The translations under genes were made by a program, and so were the position numbers. DNA of 64,000 nucleotides, from assembly GCF_007751035.1 (NCBI RefSeq), contig NZ_CP036433.1, positions 5,127,001-5,191,000 of the forward strand, written 5' to 3'. The stretch comes from Lignipirellula cremea. GTDB lineage: Bacteria > Planctomycetota > Planctomycetia > Pirellulales > Pirellulaceae. The notes beneath the pieces are model-generated. The model worked only from the letters and a program-made list of their open reading frames with translations, was not told where the DNA came from and ran no database searches. Shown here one piece after another: positions 10,249-17,950 of the stretch. Position 1 is the stretch's first letter. Each line of letters begins with the position of its first letter.

Positions 10249-11568
10249 ATGAAAATCTCAACCCTCCTTCTCACCCTGGCGTTCTGCCTGCCATGCCTGG
10301 TCTCGCCAGCGCAACAGCCTTTGGCAGAGGCGCCGATTCCCGCCGTCTCTCCCAAGGAAGCCGAGGCCGCCGAGGAACTGTTCCAGGCCGGCCGCAATCT
10401 TTTCTTTCAAGGGAAGTACCTCGAAGCGGCCGAGAAACTGCAGAAAGCAGTCGCTGGCAATCCGGCCAAAACGTCGTACAAGCTGCTGCTCGCTAAGGCC
10501 CACCGTTACGGCCAGCAACCGGAAAAGGCGATCGCGGTGTTTGAAGCGATCCTCCGCGAGAACGGAAGCCACGTGGAAGCCGGCATCGAACTGGCCGAGT
10601 TGCTGGACCCGCTCAAAGAATCCGATCGCGTCATTGGCGTGCTCGAGCCGCTGCTGAAGTACAAGCACGATTATCCGCTGTACCACCTGCTGGCCCAGGC
10701 CAACTATCAGAAAGAGAATTTCGAGAAAGCCCAGCACTACTACGAGGAAGCGACCCGGCTCAACGACCAGAACGCCGACGACCATTACCAGCTGGGGAAT
10801 ATCTATCTGGCGCAGCAGCGCTTCGCCAAAGCGGCCGTCGCCTACGAACGGGCGGGAGATTTAGGCGTTTCGACCGGCGTGTATCATTTCAAGCTGGCCA
10901 GCGTTTACTTCAATCTGCACAACTACCTGGGCGCCGTGCATGCGGCCCAGATCATCGGCGGCCAGACGGGACAGATCAAGAACGAGCTGTACCTGCTGGA
11001 CCCCGTCCCCGGGCAGAAGGACTTTTTCTATGTGTGTCCGCCGCAAAGCGCCGTCTATCAAACGGCCAAGGCCCAGCAACTGGGCGTCGATGTGTTTGAC
11101 ATCCGCTTTCTGGAAGCGAACATCTGGCTGAGCGCCCGGCGGTACGCCCGCGCCAATCCGATGTACGCCGAGCTGGAGGAAGAAGTCTCCAAAGCGAACG
11201 CCGGACTGTTCTGGTACTATTGGGCGCAGGCCGCTTTGGGAATGGACGACCTGGAACAGTACCTGGTGCGGCTGGACAAAGCGATCGCCGCCGATCCCGA
11301 AGTTTACAAACCGACCAAAGCCGACGCGCTGGTGACAGTCGCCGAGCGGCACCAGCAGCAGGGCGACACGGCCAAACATAGCGAGTACCTGCAGCAGGCC
11401 GTCGCGGTCACCCCGTTGTCCGCCCGGCTGCACCTGATGCTGGGCGACGCGCACTGGATCGCCAGTGAGCGGCGGCAAGCGGTCGAACAATATAAACTGG
11501 TGTTAGAGTTAGAACCCCAGCACGCCGACCGCGTTCGTTTGCTGAACCGCATTCGCGAAGCGAGTTAA
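10249..11568 (+). CDS. Secreted TPR-repeat protein
   Basis: 439 residues. AGGA upstream of the ATG and a signal peptide (MKISTLLLTLAFCLPCLVSPAQ) support the start. TPR units run through most of the chain, for example AAEELFQAGRNLFFQGKYLE near residue 45, NYQKENFEKAQHYYEEATRL near 145 and HWIASERRQAVEQYKLVLEL at the C-terminus. It follows the 1777-residue TPR protein by 80 bp on the same strand, so the two are likely expressed together and may interact. No catalytic motif is visible; function unknown. Confidence 0.9.
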   Translation: MKISTLLLTLAFCLPCLVSPAQQPLAEAPIPAVSPKEAEAAEELFQAGRNLFFQGKYLEAAEKLQKAVAGNPAKTSYKLLLAKAHRYGQQPEKAIAVFEAILRENGSHVEAGIELAELLDPLKESDRVIGVLEPLLKYKHDYPLYHLLAQANYQKENFEKAQHYYEEATRLNDQNADDHYQLGNIYLAQQRFAKAAVAYERAGDLGVSTGVYHFKLASVYFNLHNYLGAVHAAQIIGGQTGQIKNELYLLDPVPGQKDFFYVCPPQSAVYQTAKAQQLGVDVFDIRFLEANIWLSARRYARANPMYAELEEEVSKANAGLFWYYWAQAALGMDDLEQYLVRLDKAIAADPEVYKPTKADALVTVAERHQQQGDTAKHSEYLQQAVAVTPLSARLHLMLGDAHWIASERRQAVEQYKLVLELEPQHADRVRLLNRIREAS

Positions 11569-11625
11569 GCCAGTCTCTGGCCCGGCGGCTGTCCTCTCCC
11601 CTCGACCGCCGCCGGAGAAACAGGC

Positions 11626-12393
11626 ATGCAAATCCAAGGGAATACGTTCCTGGTGACAGGAGCCGCCTCGGGTCTGGGCAAAGGAACCACGGAGGCGCTC
11701 GTCGCCGCCGGCGCTAATGTGATTGCCGTCGATCTTAATGCCACTGTACTGGGGGAAGCCGTCGAGCCGCTGGGCCCGGCGGTCGTCGCCGTGACGGCGG
11801 ATGTGGCGGATGCCGCCGACGTGCAGCAGGCGCTAGACCTGGCATCCCGTTTCCCCGGGCCATTCCGCGGCGTCGTCAACTGCGCCGGCGTGCTGGGAGC
11901 GGCCCGCACGCTGGGACGCCGGGGCCCGTGCGAGCTGGAGCTGTTTGAGAAAGTCGTGCGGGTCAATCTGATTGGTACGTTTAACGTCTGTCGTCTGGCC
12001 GCCGCCGCGTTGAATGCGCAAGAGCCCGACGAAGAAGGGGAGCGCGGCGTGCTGGTGAACACCGCATCGGTCGCTGCATTCGAAGGCCAGATCGGACAGA
12101 CGGCCTACTCCGCTTCCAAAGGCGGCATCGCTTCGATGACGTTGCCCATGGCCCGCGACCTGGCGCCTTTTGGCATCAGGGCAATCGCCCTGGCGCCCGG
12201 CGTGTTTGATACGCCCATGATGCAGGCGGCCCCCGCCGAGATCCGCGAAACGCTGTCGGCCGCCACCCCGTTCCCGCCGCGACTGGGCCGCCCCGAGGAG
12301 TTCGCGGCGCTGGTGCTGCACGTGATCGAAAACCGCATGCTCAACGGCTCGGTCATGCGCATTGATGGCGCCCTGCGCATGCCGCCCCGGTAA
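11626..12393 (+). CDS. SDR-family dehydrogenase (3-hydroxyacyl-CoA dehydrogenase type 2-like)
   Basis: 255 residues, a full-length classical short-chain dehydrogenase. The Rossmann motif is TGAASGLGKG; Asp at the end of beta-2 (VIAVDLN) points to NAD(H). NCAG, the catalytic Ser in NTASVAAFEGQ and the YSASK active-site pair are present. The C-terminal GVFDTPMMQ and RLGRPEEFAALVLHVIEN resemble the HSD17B10/3-hydroxyacyl-CoA dehydrogenase type 2 group, so beta-oxidation of short or branched acyl-CoA is the likely role. A GGAG site sits 8 bp before the ATG. No other beta-oxidation gene lies nearby. Confidence 0.93.
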   Translation: MQIQGNTFLVTGAASGLGKGTTEALVAAGANVIAVDLNATVLGEAVEPLGPAVVAVTADVADAADVQQALDLASRFPGPFRGVVNCAGVLGAARTLGRRGPCELELFEKVVRVNLIGTFNVCRLAAAALNAQEPDEEGERGVLVNTASVAAFEGQIGQTAYSASKGGIASMTLPMARDLAPFGIRAIALAPGVFDTPMMQAAPAEIRETLSAATPFPPRLGRPEEFAALVLHVIENRMLNGSVMRIDGALRMPPR

Positions 12394-12497
12394 AGGTGTC
12401 GAAGGCGGAGTCGATGCGGTATCATGGTTGGCGCGCAAGGAGAGCAGCCCGTTCCGCCGGGGTTGCTTCCCGACTCTCTTACTAGCGGGCAAATCCG

Positions 12498-12992
12498 ATG
12501 ACGAACGAATACCCCAATCCCTATGCGAGTCCGGCGCCGCTGGACTGGAAGCAGGTGACGCCTGAAGAAGCGAAGCCGCAAGGGCCGCAGCTGGAGCTTT
12601 CCGCTGTCACCTGCAGTCGCCTCCGCCTGACCAGCTGGATTCTCTGGGCGGCTGCCGTCGTCTTCCTGTTCTACGCGTTCATCACGATTTCCCGGGTGGG
12701 GGTGTCGTTTTGGTTTTATCGCGAAAACTACTGGGAATCCGGTGGGATGTTTCTGATTTCCAACCTGGTTTCTCTCTTTATCGGCGTCTGTTGGCTGCTG
12801 CTGGCTGGTTCACTGTGGCAGTTTTCCCAGCAGCTGGGCGGCCTGGCTGCCCAGCCCGGGGGGAGATTTAGCGCCGACGACCTGGAACAGGTCATTGCCT
12901 GGCTGGGGAAAACCGCCTTGGCTCTAGGCTTCCTGATGCTGGTGCAATTTGTCAGCAACGGGGTGTTTTTTCTGCTGGCCAGCTACTCCTGA
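12498..12992 (+). CDS. Small integral membrane protein, function unknown
   Basis: 164 residues. The N-terminus has the NPYASP motif common in planctomycete membrane proteins (YPNPYASPAPLDW). Three hydrophobic segments follow: about residues 48-66 (WILWAAAVVFLFYAFITI), 84-103 (FLISNLVSLFIGVCWLLLAG) and 139-160 (ALALGFLMLVQFVSNGVFFL). Between the second and third is a short soluble loop with SADDLEQVIAWLGK. No recognised domain. It ends 10 bp from the convergent SDR gene. Confidence 0.8.
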   Translation: MTNEYPNPYASPAPLDWKQVTPEEAKPQGPQLELSAVTCSRLRLTSWILWAAAVVFLFYAFITISRVGVSFWFYRENYWESGGMFLISNLVSLFIGVCWLLLAGSLWQFSQQLGGLAAQPGGRFSADDLEQVIAWLGKTALALGFLMLVQFVSNGVFFLLASYS

Positions 12993-13002
12993 GACCACGC
13001 CG

Positions 13003-13809
13003 TCAGCTGGTCATCTTCCTCAGCAGCCAGTCGCCCCAGCGGGGTGAGATGGCCGCCAGGATCAGCAGCAAACGGGCTTTGCCGGGCAGCACCAGTTCGG
13101 GCTGCCGCTTCTGGCACGCCGTGAGAATCCGCCGGGCCACGCGTTCTGGATCCAGCCCCTTGATCCGAGCGCCGCCGCCGGGCCGCCGGGCCGATTCCGG
13201 CAGGTCGGCCGCTTCCTGGTCGTAGCGCTGGCCCGCATCAGGTCGGGCCAGCGGACCCGGGCAAACCAGCAGCACATGCACGCCCGTCTCGGCCAGTTCC
13301 AGGCGCAGCTGCTGGCTGAAAGCGGCCAGCGGGAACTTGCTCACTGCGTACGCTCCGAGAAAACGGGAAGCCGTTTTGGAAGCGAGCGAACCGATGTTGA
13401 CCAGATGCCCGCGGGACGCTTCCAGGTGCGGGATCGCGGCCTGGCTGCACCGAACAGCCGTCAGCACGTTCGTATCGAAGAACTCCCGATGCTGCTCTAC
13501 GGTAACGTCGATCAGGCGCCCCCGGTGGGAACGTCCCACGTTGTTGACCAGCAGGTCGATTTGCCCAAAGCGGGCAACCGTTTCCTGGACCAGTCGGTCG
13601 GCTTCCCCTGGCTGGGCCACATCGCAGGCGACGGCCAGAATCCGTTCGCCGGAAGGATCCAGCTGGATGGCTGCCTGGTTCAGGCGTGCGGGATCGCGAG
13701 CGGCAATCACCACGTTGGCGCCGGCATGCAGCAGGGCCTGCGCCATCACGAACCCGAGCCCCGCAGATCCACCGGTGACGATGGCCGTTTTTTTTTCCCA
13801 GTACGCCAT
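13003..13809 (-). CDS. SDR-family oxidoreductase
   Basis: 268 residues. TGGSAGLGFV forms the cofactor loop; the basic residues after beta-2 (VIAARDPARL) suggest NADP(H). NNVGRSHRG, catalytic Ser in NIGSLAS and the Tyr/Lys pair in YAVSKFPL are present. The last ~40 residues (LLLILAAISPRWGDWLLRKM) are hydrophobic and may sit at the membrane, as in dehydrogenase/reductase SDR family member 7-type proteins. It starts 6 bp after the stop of the upstream hemerythrin-like gene, so the two are one transcription unit. Substrate unknown. Confidence 0.92.
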   Translation of the reverse strand: MAYWEKKTAIVTGGSAGLGFVMAQALLHAGANVVIAARDPARLNQAAIQLDPSGERILAVACDVAQPGEADRLVQETVARFGQIDLLVNNVGRSHRGRLIDVTVEQHREFFDTNVLTAVRCSQAAIPHLEASRGHLVNIGSLASKTASRFLGAYAVSKFPLAAFSQQLRLELAETGVHVLLVCPGPLARPDAGQRYDQEAADLPESARRPGGGARIKGLDPERVARRILTACQKRQPELVLPGKARLLLILAAISPRWGDWLLRKMTS

Positions 13810-13815
13810 GCGTGG

Positions 13816-14292
13816 TTAATCGCCCACGCCGATATCGCTGTCCATGGCGTCGAGAATCAACTCGTTCTCGGCATTCTCATGCTGCGCGAAACGAGTGTGA
13901 AACTCGATAAAGCCATCGGCCAGCACGGCGGCGCCGTCGGCCTGTGGTTCCCGGTAGACCCAGCGTTCGATCCGTTCGACCAGGTCGCAAATCTGCAGGT
14001 ACAGCACCTCGTGCTCGGCCCGCAGGTTTTCGGCCCTGTCATAGAGGCGCGGGGCGGTTTCCGTCGCGACGTCGACATAACCGAAGAACTCTTCCAGGGC
14101 GAAATGCATGGCGATCTGGTCCCGCAGTCGAGTGGCGGAATCGCTGATCTGTTGCGGCTCGACAACGCTTTCCCCCAGTCGGGAGAAAAGCTCAGCCGTG
14201 TCGCTAAAGTCGCGCCGCAACTCGGCGTTGTCTTCCTTGATTTCCTGCAGAAACGCCGCGTTTACCGAAACGGTTCCAAGTACGTTCGCCAT
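13816..14292 (-). CDS. Hemerythrin-like (HHE) domain protein
   Basis: 158 residues with a strong AGGAGG ribosome site 5 bp before the ATG. The arrangement HFALEEFFGYV (about 80-90), EHEVLYLQ (about 108-115) and FHTRFAQHENAENELI (about 132-147) gives the spaced His/Glu ligands of a hemerythrin-type four-helix bundle that binds a di-iron centre and senses or carries O2 or NO. The chain is all-helical with no signal peptide, so it is cytosolic. It is followed immediately by an SDR gene. The first ligand histidine of canonical hemerythrin is not obvious at the N-terminus, so the iron site may be altered. Confidence 0.82.
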   Translation of the reverse strand: MANVLGTVSVNAAFLQEIKEDNAELRRDFSDTAELFSRLGESVVEPQQISDSATRLRDQIAMHFALEEFFGYVDVATETAPRLYDRAENLRAEHEVLYLQICDLVERIERWVYREPQADGAAVLADGFIEFHTRFAQHENAENELILDAMDSDIGVGD

Positions 14293-14587
14293 GCTGTCCT
14301 CCTGCTTCTACGCCGGTTTGCCCAGCGTTCAGGTTTGCCGGAAAACCCGCGGAGATTTGAGTTGTTCCGTGTTGCGGGAGAAATCGCCGCACTCACACAG
14401 AACGGTAAGATGAGCATGCGCGCAGTTTAGCATGGTCGGTTAATCGCTGTCAAAGAATGGACACGACGGATTCTTGAAAAACAGCAAGATTCGTCTTGAC
14501 GCGGACCGCCCAGAAAGAGTAATTCCGGTTCTCTCAAAAGGCTCCTCCGAGCGCCGTCGCGCGCGTTCTTTGATGGCTGACAGAACT

Positions 14588-15679
14588 ATGAAAAACCGAA
14601 GAAAACACCGTCGTTTTTCCCATTTCTGGCGAGCGTGCTCCGCGCTCCTGCTATTGTTTGCAATCAGTGTTTCGCCCAGCATGGCATGGGGCCAGACGCC
14701 CGGTATTCCCGGACCTCCCGGGTATGTAGCGCCGGGCGGGTCTCCGCTGCCGTTTCCCGGCGCAGGCGCCTATCCGCCGCCGCATCCAACGATGATCTCC
14801 TCCTGCGGGGAATGTTTGCATGCGGGCACGGTTGCTTTTTGCAATTCGGCGATTGGAAGGTTTTTGAAAGAGATGACCAAGCCGCTGCAGGCTTTGACGG
14901 GCGGTATTCCGGGGATCGTGCCGCCGACCGCAGCCGAACTGGCCGCAGGCGGGCCCGTGGGCGTGGCGGCCAAGATCAAGGCTGAACAGATTAACGCAAA
15001 AGCCCGACAGGCAGCCGTGAAAGAGCTGGGCCTGGTGGATTGCCATTACTTTCCCGAAGCCGAAGCGATGCTGATCGCCGCTTTGCGTGCCGACACTAGC
15101 GACTGCGTCCGGTTCGAGGCGGCCAAGAGCCTGAGCAATGGCTGTTGTTGCTCCAAGGCGGTTGTCGCCGCACTGAATATCAGCGTGTCCGGCAGTGAGG
15201 AAGACGGCCATCCCAGCGAACGCTCGCCAATGGTGCGTTCGGCCGCCATCTGCGCGCTCAACGTCTGTATGACTTCCTGCGGCGGCGAAGAGCCGGTCTC
15301 GCCGTCCTCGGTGTTGCCGCGTCCCGAGTTCCCCTTGCCGTCGCCCGACGCCCAGCTGGAGTCGATCCCGGCGCCCGAACCGCAGATCCAGAAAACAGCC
15401 TACTACCAGGCCGTCGATCGCCAGCCGTTCCACCTGGTGGCGGCCCGTTCCCGCCGCCTGCTGGCCCAGTACCAGCCGACCTTGCCGCCCGGCGCCCTGG
15501 CGAACGAAGCTTCGCCGGTCCAGCGGCCGCGCAGCCTTTATGAGCTTTGGGCCGAAGCCGCACCGCAGCCCAGCGCTGCTCCGGTCGCCCGAACGAACGT
15601 TCCTGGTCAGCAATCGCCCGTCCAGCGAACCGGCCCCGCCACGCCGCGCCCGCTCGCTCCGGCTCCGGCGCCTCGCTAA
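14588..15679 (+). CDS. Secreted Cys-rich HEAT-repeat-like protein
   Basis: 363 residues from the ATG at 14588, chosen because it places a basic N-terminus (MKNRRKHRRF) directly before a signal peptide ending SMAWGQ; ATG 14573 and an upstream start at 14474 stay possible. A Pro/Gly-rich stretch follows, then a helical region (about residues 130-250) with HEAT-like units such as FPEAEAMLIAALRADTSDCV and FEAAKSLSNG. Several clustered cysteines occur (CGEC, NGCCCSK, CMTSCGG), unusual for a secreted bacterial protein and suggestive of disulfides or metal. The tail of about 100 residues is Pro/Ala-rich and low in complexity. Function unknown. Confidence 0.8.
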   Translation: MKNRRKHRRFSHFWRACSALLLLFAISVSPSMAWGQTPGIPGPPGYVAPGGSPLPFPGAGAYPPPHPTMISSCGECLHAGTVAFCNSAIGRFLKEMTKPLQALTGGIPGIVPPTAAELAAGGPVGVAAKIKAEQINAKARQAAVKELGLVDCHYFPEAEAMLIAALRADTSDCVRFEAAKSLSNGCCCSKAVVAALNISVSGSEEDGHPSERSPMVRSAAICALNVCMTSCGGEEPVSPSSVLPRPEFPLPSPDAQLESIPAPEPQIQKTAYYQAVDRQPFHLVAARSRRLLAQYQPTLPPGALANEASPVQRPRSLYELWAEAAPQPSAAPVARTNVPGQQSPVQRTGPATPRPLAPAPAPR

Positions 15680-15709
15680 TCGCAGAGAGAGAACGTGCTA
15701 GACTCAACG

Positions 15710-15731
15710 CCTGGTGTTTTACGAAACCAGG
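15710..15731. terminator. Weak hairpin between the HEAT-repeat and macro-domain genes
   Basis: CCTGGT (15710-15715) pairs with ACCAGG (15726-15731) across a T/A-rich loop, 31 bp after the HEAT-repeat stop and 20 bp before the macro-domain ATG. There is no T-tract, so it could equally be a leader structure for the downstream gene. Confidence 0.3.
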
Positions 15732-15751
15732 TGTAATCGAAAGAGTAAGGC

Positions 15752-16219
15752 ATGATCACGTATCTCCAAGGCGACGCCACCGAACCGGCGGGAGACGGCC
15801 CGAAGATCTTGTGTCAAATCTGTAATGATACGGGCGGCTGGGGGAAAGGCTTCGTCGTCGCTATTTCTCGCCGCTGGAAGGCGCCGGAGAACGCGTATCG
15901 CGACTGGTATCAGCACCGGGAAGAGAACGACTTTGCCCTGGGCGCTGTGCAGTTTGTCCCGGCGACCGACATGATCGAAGTCGCCAACATGATCGGCCAG
16001 CACGGTACGCGATCGAAGCAGGGCGAGCCGCCGATTCGTTATGAGGCCGTCCGCGAATGCCTGCGGCAGGTGGGCGAACATGCCGTGCGGAGGAGTGCCA
16101 GTCTGCACATGCCGCGGATCGGCTGCGGTCTGGCGGGCGGCGAATGGAGCGAGATCGAGAAGATCCTCGGCGAAACCATTCCTGCCGAAGTCGCCGTCAC
16201 CGTTTATGATTTTGAATAA
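15752..16219 (+). CDS. Stand-alone macro-domain protein (ADP-ribose-binding, Poa1p/TARG1-like)
   Basis: 155 residues, a single macro domain. Visible landmarks are the N-terminal ITYLQGDAT, the CNDTGGWGKGFV loop where the substrate ribose is held, and PRIGCGLAGGEW near the C-terminus, which is the phosphate-binding glycine loop. These resemble the ALC1/TARG1/Poa1p branch, whose members bind or hydrolyse ADP-ribose esters or ADP-ribose-1''-phosphate. No ADP-ribosyltransferase or NAD-linked gene is adjacent, so an ADP-ribose scavenging or deacylating role is inferred from family only. Confidence 0.87.
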   Translation: MITYLQGDATEPAGDGPKILCQICNDTGGWGKGFVVAISRRWKAPENAYRDWYQHREENDFALGAVQFVPATDMIEVANMIGQHGTRSKQGEPPIRYEAVRECLRQVGEHAVRRSASLHMPRIGCGLAGGEWSEIEKILGETIPAEVAVTVYDFE

Positions 16220-16244
16220 CGACGACGGAAGAAGAGGGACGCCG

Positions 16245-16281
16245 CCGTTTTCGCCGCACAGAAGCTGCGCGACGAAAACGG
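16245..16281. terminator. Hairpin in a convergent intergenic gap, likely bidirectional terminator
   Basis: CCGTTTTCG (16245-16253) pairs perfectly with CGAAAACGG (16273-16281), and an inner CGC/GCG extends it. It lies between the stop codons of the macro-domain gene (plus) and the sialate O-acetylesterase gene (minus). The T-rich stem arms, rather than a long trailing T-tract, supply the weak pairing. Confidence 0.45.
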
Positions 16282-16297
16282 ATGCAGTCAATGCCGC

Positions 16298-17758
16298 TTA
16301 CCAGTTGTCGGTGCGGAACGGCGAGGCCGGAATGCCTTCGCGGTTGTAAAGGTTGGCGCCTTCGGGATTCATCGAGAAGGCGTAGCGGACCGCCTGGGGC
16401 GAGGCGACTTCCGCCGATTTGACGACGATGGTGTCGCCATCGATCACGGCGTCGGCCCAGTGCCAGACTTTATCCTCGCCGGCGATAGCAAAGCGCTGGA
16501 GCTTGCCGTCTTTGACTTCTTTGGTCGGCTCCAGGCCTTCTTTTTCGCCCACGATCAGCCCGCTGCCCACGTTGTCGAACATCAGGCGAATCGAGTCGCC
16601 TTCGACCTTCTGGCCTTTATACAACGGGCCGCTGGCAACCAGATCCTGTTTGTCGTAGGTCTGGTGCAGAGCCCACTGGGCCAGTCGATCGCCCACGTCC
16701 TGCTTGTTGCGGGGGTGGATGTCTTTCGCTTCGCCGATATCAATGATCACGGCCATGCCGGTGTGTTTGATATCGAGGGCTTTTCGCTGGGCTTCACGCA
16801 GTTTGGCCCAGCCGTTGCCGCCGGCCGGATCGTCGTTCGGGGCCTGGAAGTCGGCCAGCTGCACCCAGTAAAAGGCCAGGTCCGGGTTGAACAGTTTGCG
16901 CCAACCGTTTACCAGGGCCTTGGTTTTGTGGTAGTACGATTCCCCTTCGCCGCCGTTGGATTCGCCCTGGTACCAGATCGCCCCGCGCATGCAGAAGGGA
17001 GCCAGCGGGTGAATCATGGCGTTGTAGATGGCGGACGGTGAGCCGCCGGCGACCTGGGTGGTTTCATCATAGGCGTCGACCGTATTGGCAATCTCTTTCA
17101 ACTCAGGGACGCTGTGGAAACCGGCCGGCGACGTCCACGGTTCAATGCGGGTGCCGCCCCAGTTGGACCCGATGAGGCCGATCGGCACATTCAATTCTTT
17201 CTGCAGGCGGCGGCCAAAAAAGTAACCAACGGCCGAGAAACTTCCCGACGTGGTCGGACCGCACACCTGCCACTTGCCCGGACATTCGCTCAGCGGAGTC
17301 GGCGACGTCAAATGACCCGGCACATTAAACAGCCGGATCAGCGGGTGATCCGAATCGGCGATTTCCTCTTTTCCGTTGATCGCGCCGCCCAGGCTCCACT
17401 CCATGTTGGACTGGCCAGAGCAGATCCAGACTTCGCCGACGAGAACGTCTTTCAGTTCGATCGTGTTGGCGCCGGAGACCGTCAGCGTGGCGCCCTGGTC
17501 GCTGGCCTTCAGGGCCGTGAGCGTTACCTGCCAGCGTCCGTCCTTGCCGGCTTCGGTCGACTGGCTCTGGTCGCCAAACTGGACCGTGACCTTTTCGCCC
17601 GGTTCGGCCCATCCCCAGACCGGCACAGGCAGCTCGCGCTGCAACACCATGGAGTCGCCAAAGACCGAGGCCAGCTTCACTTCCGCCTGGGCGGTCGCGG
17701 CTCCCCAGGCCAGGGCGATGCCGATTGCCGTTCCGACAATACTCTTTCGAAAACTCAT
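16298..17758 (-). CDS. Sialate O-acetylesterase-family protein (SGNH hydrolase)
   Basis: 486 residues. The start at 17758 is set by AGGAG 6 bp upstream and a signal peptide (MSFRKSIVGTAIGIALAWGAATAQA); the frame continues upstream without one. An N-terminal beta-rich region is followed by the SGNH hydrolase core: GQSNMEWSLGG with the nucleophile Ser near residue 116, AIWYQGESNGGEG, and the Asp/His pair in AKDIHPRNKQDVGD. The family removes acetyl groups from sialic acids or other glycans. It lies 192 bp downstream of a sulfatase on the same strand, so the pair may act together on decorated polysaccharides outside the cytoplasm. Confidence 0.93.
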   Translation of the reverse strand: MSFRKSIVGTAIGIALAWGAATAQAEVKLASVFGDSMVLQRELPVPVWGWAEPGEKVTVQFGDQSQSTEAGKDGRWQVTLTALKASDQGATLTVSGANTIELKDVLVGEVWICSGQSNMEWSLGGAINGKEEIADSDHPLIRLFNVPGHLTSPTPLSECPGKWQVCGPTTSGSFSAVGYFFGRRLQKELNVPIGLIGSNWGGTRIEPWTSPAGFHSVPELKEIANTVDAYDETTQVAGGSPSAIYNAMIHPLAPFCMRGAIWYQGESNGGEGESYYHKTKALVNGWRKLFNPDLAFYWVQLADFQAPNDDPAGGNGWAKLREAQRKALDIKHTGMAVIIDIGEAKDIHPRNKQDVGDRLAQWALHQTYDKQDLVASGPLYKGQKVEGDSIRLMFDNVGSGLIVGEKEGLEPTKEVKDGKLQRFAIAGEDKVWHWADAVIDGDTIVVKSAEVASPQAVRYAFSMNPEGANLYNREGIPASPFRTDNW

Positions 17759-17950
17759 TGTTAACTCCTGAAATGCGATGGCAAAACCAGCCCTGCCCGG
17801 ACCTGTAACAAGCCGCAGCGGCGTCGCCGTGCGGCGGCAATCGAGCAAGGGATGCGTACTATAAGCGATTGGCGCCGGCCATGCGACAAGGAGCAACTGT
17901 CGACGCCCAGGAAGGCTTGCCGGCTGTTCAGTCGGCGAGTGATTGCCGAC

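Noticed and set aside
15752-16219. DarTG toxin-antitoxin system
   Set aside because: The macro domain is present but no DarT-like ADP-ribosyltransferase is encoded next to it.
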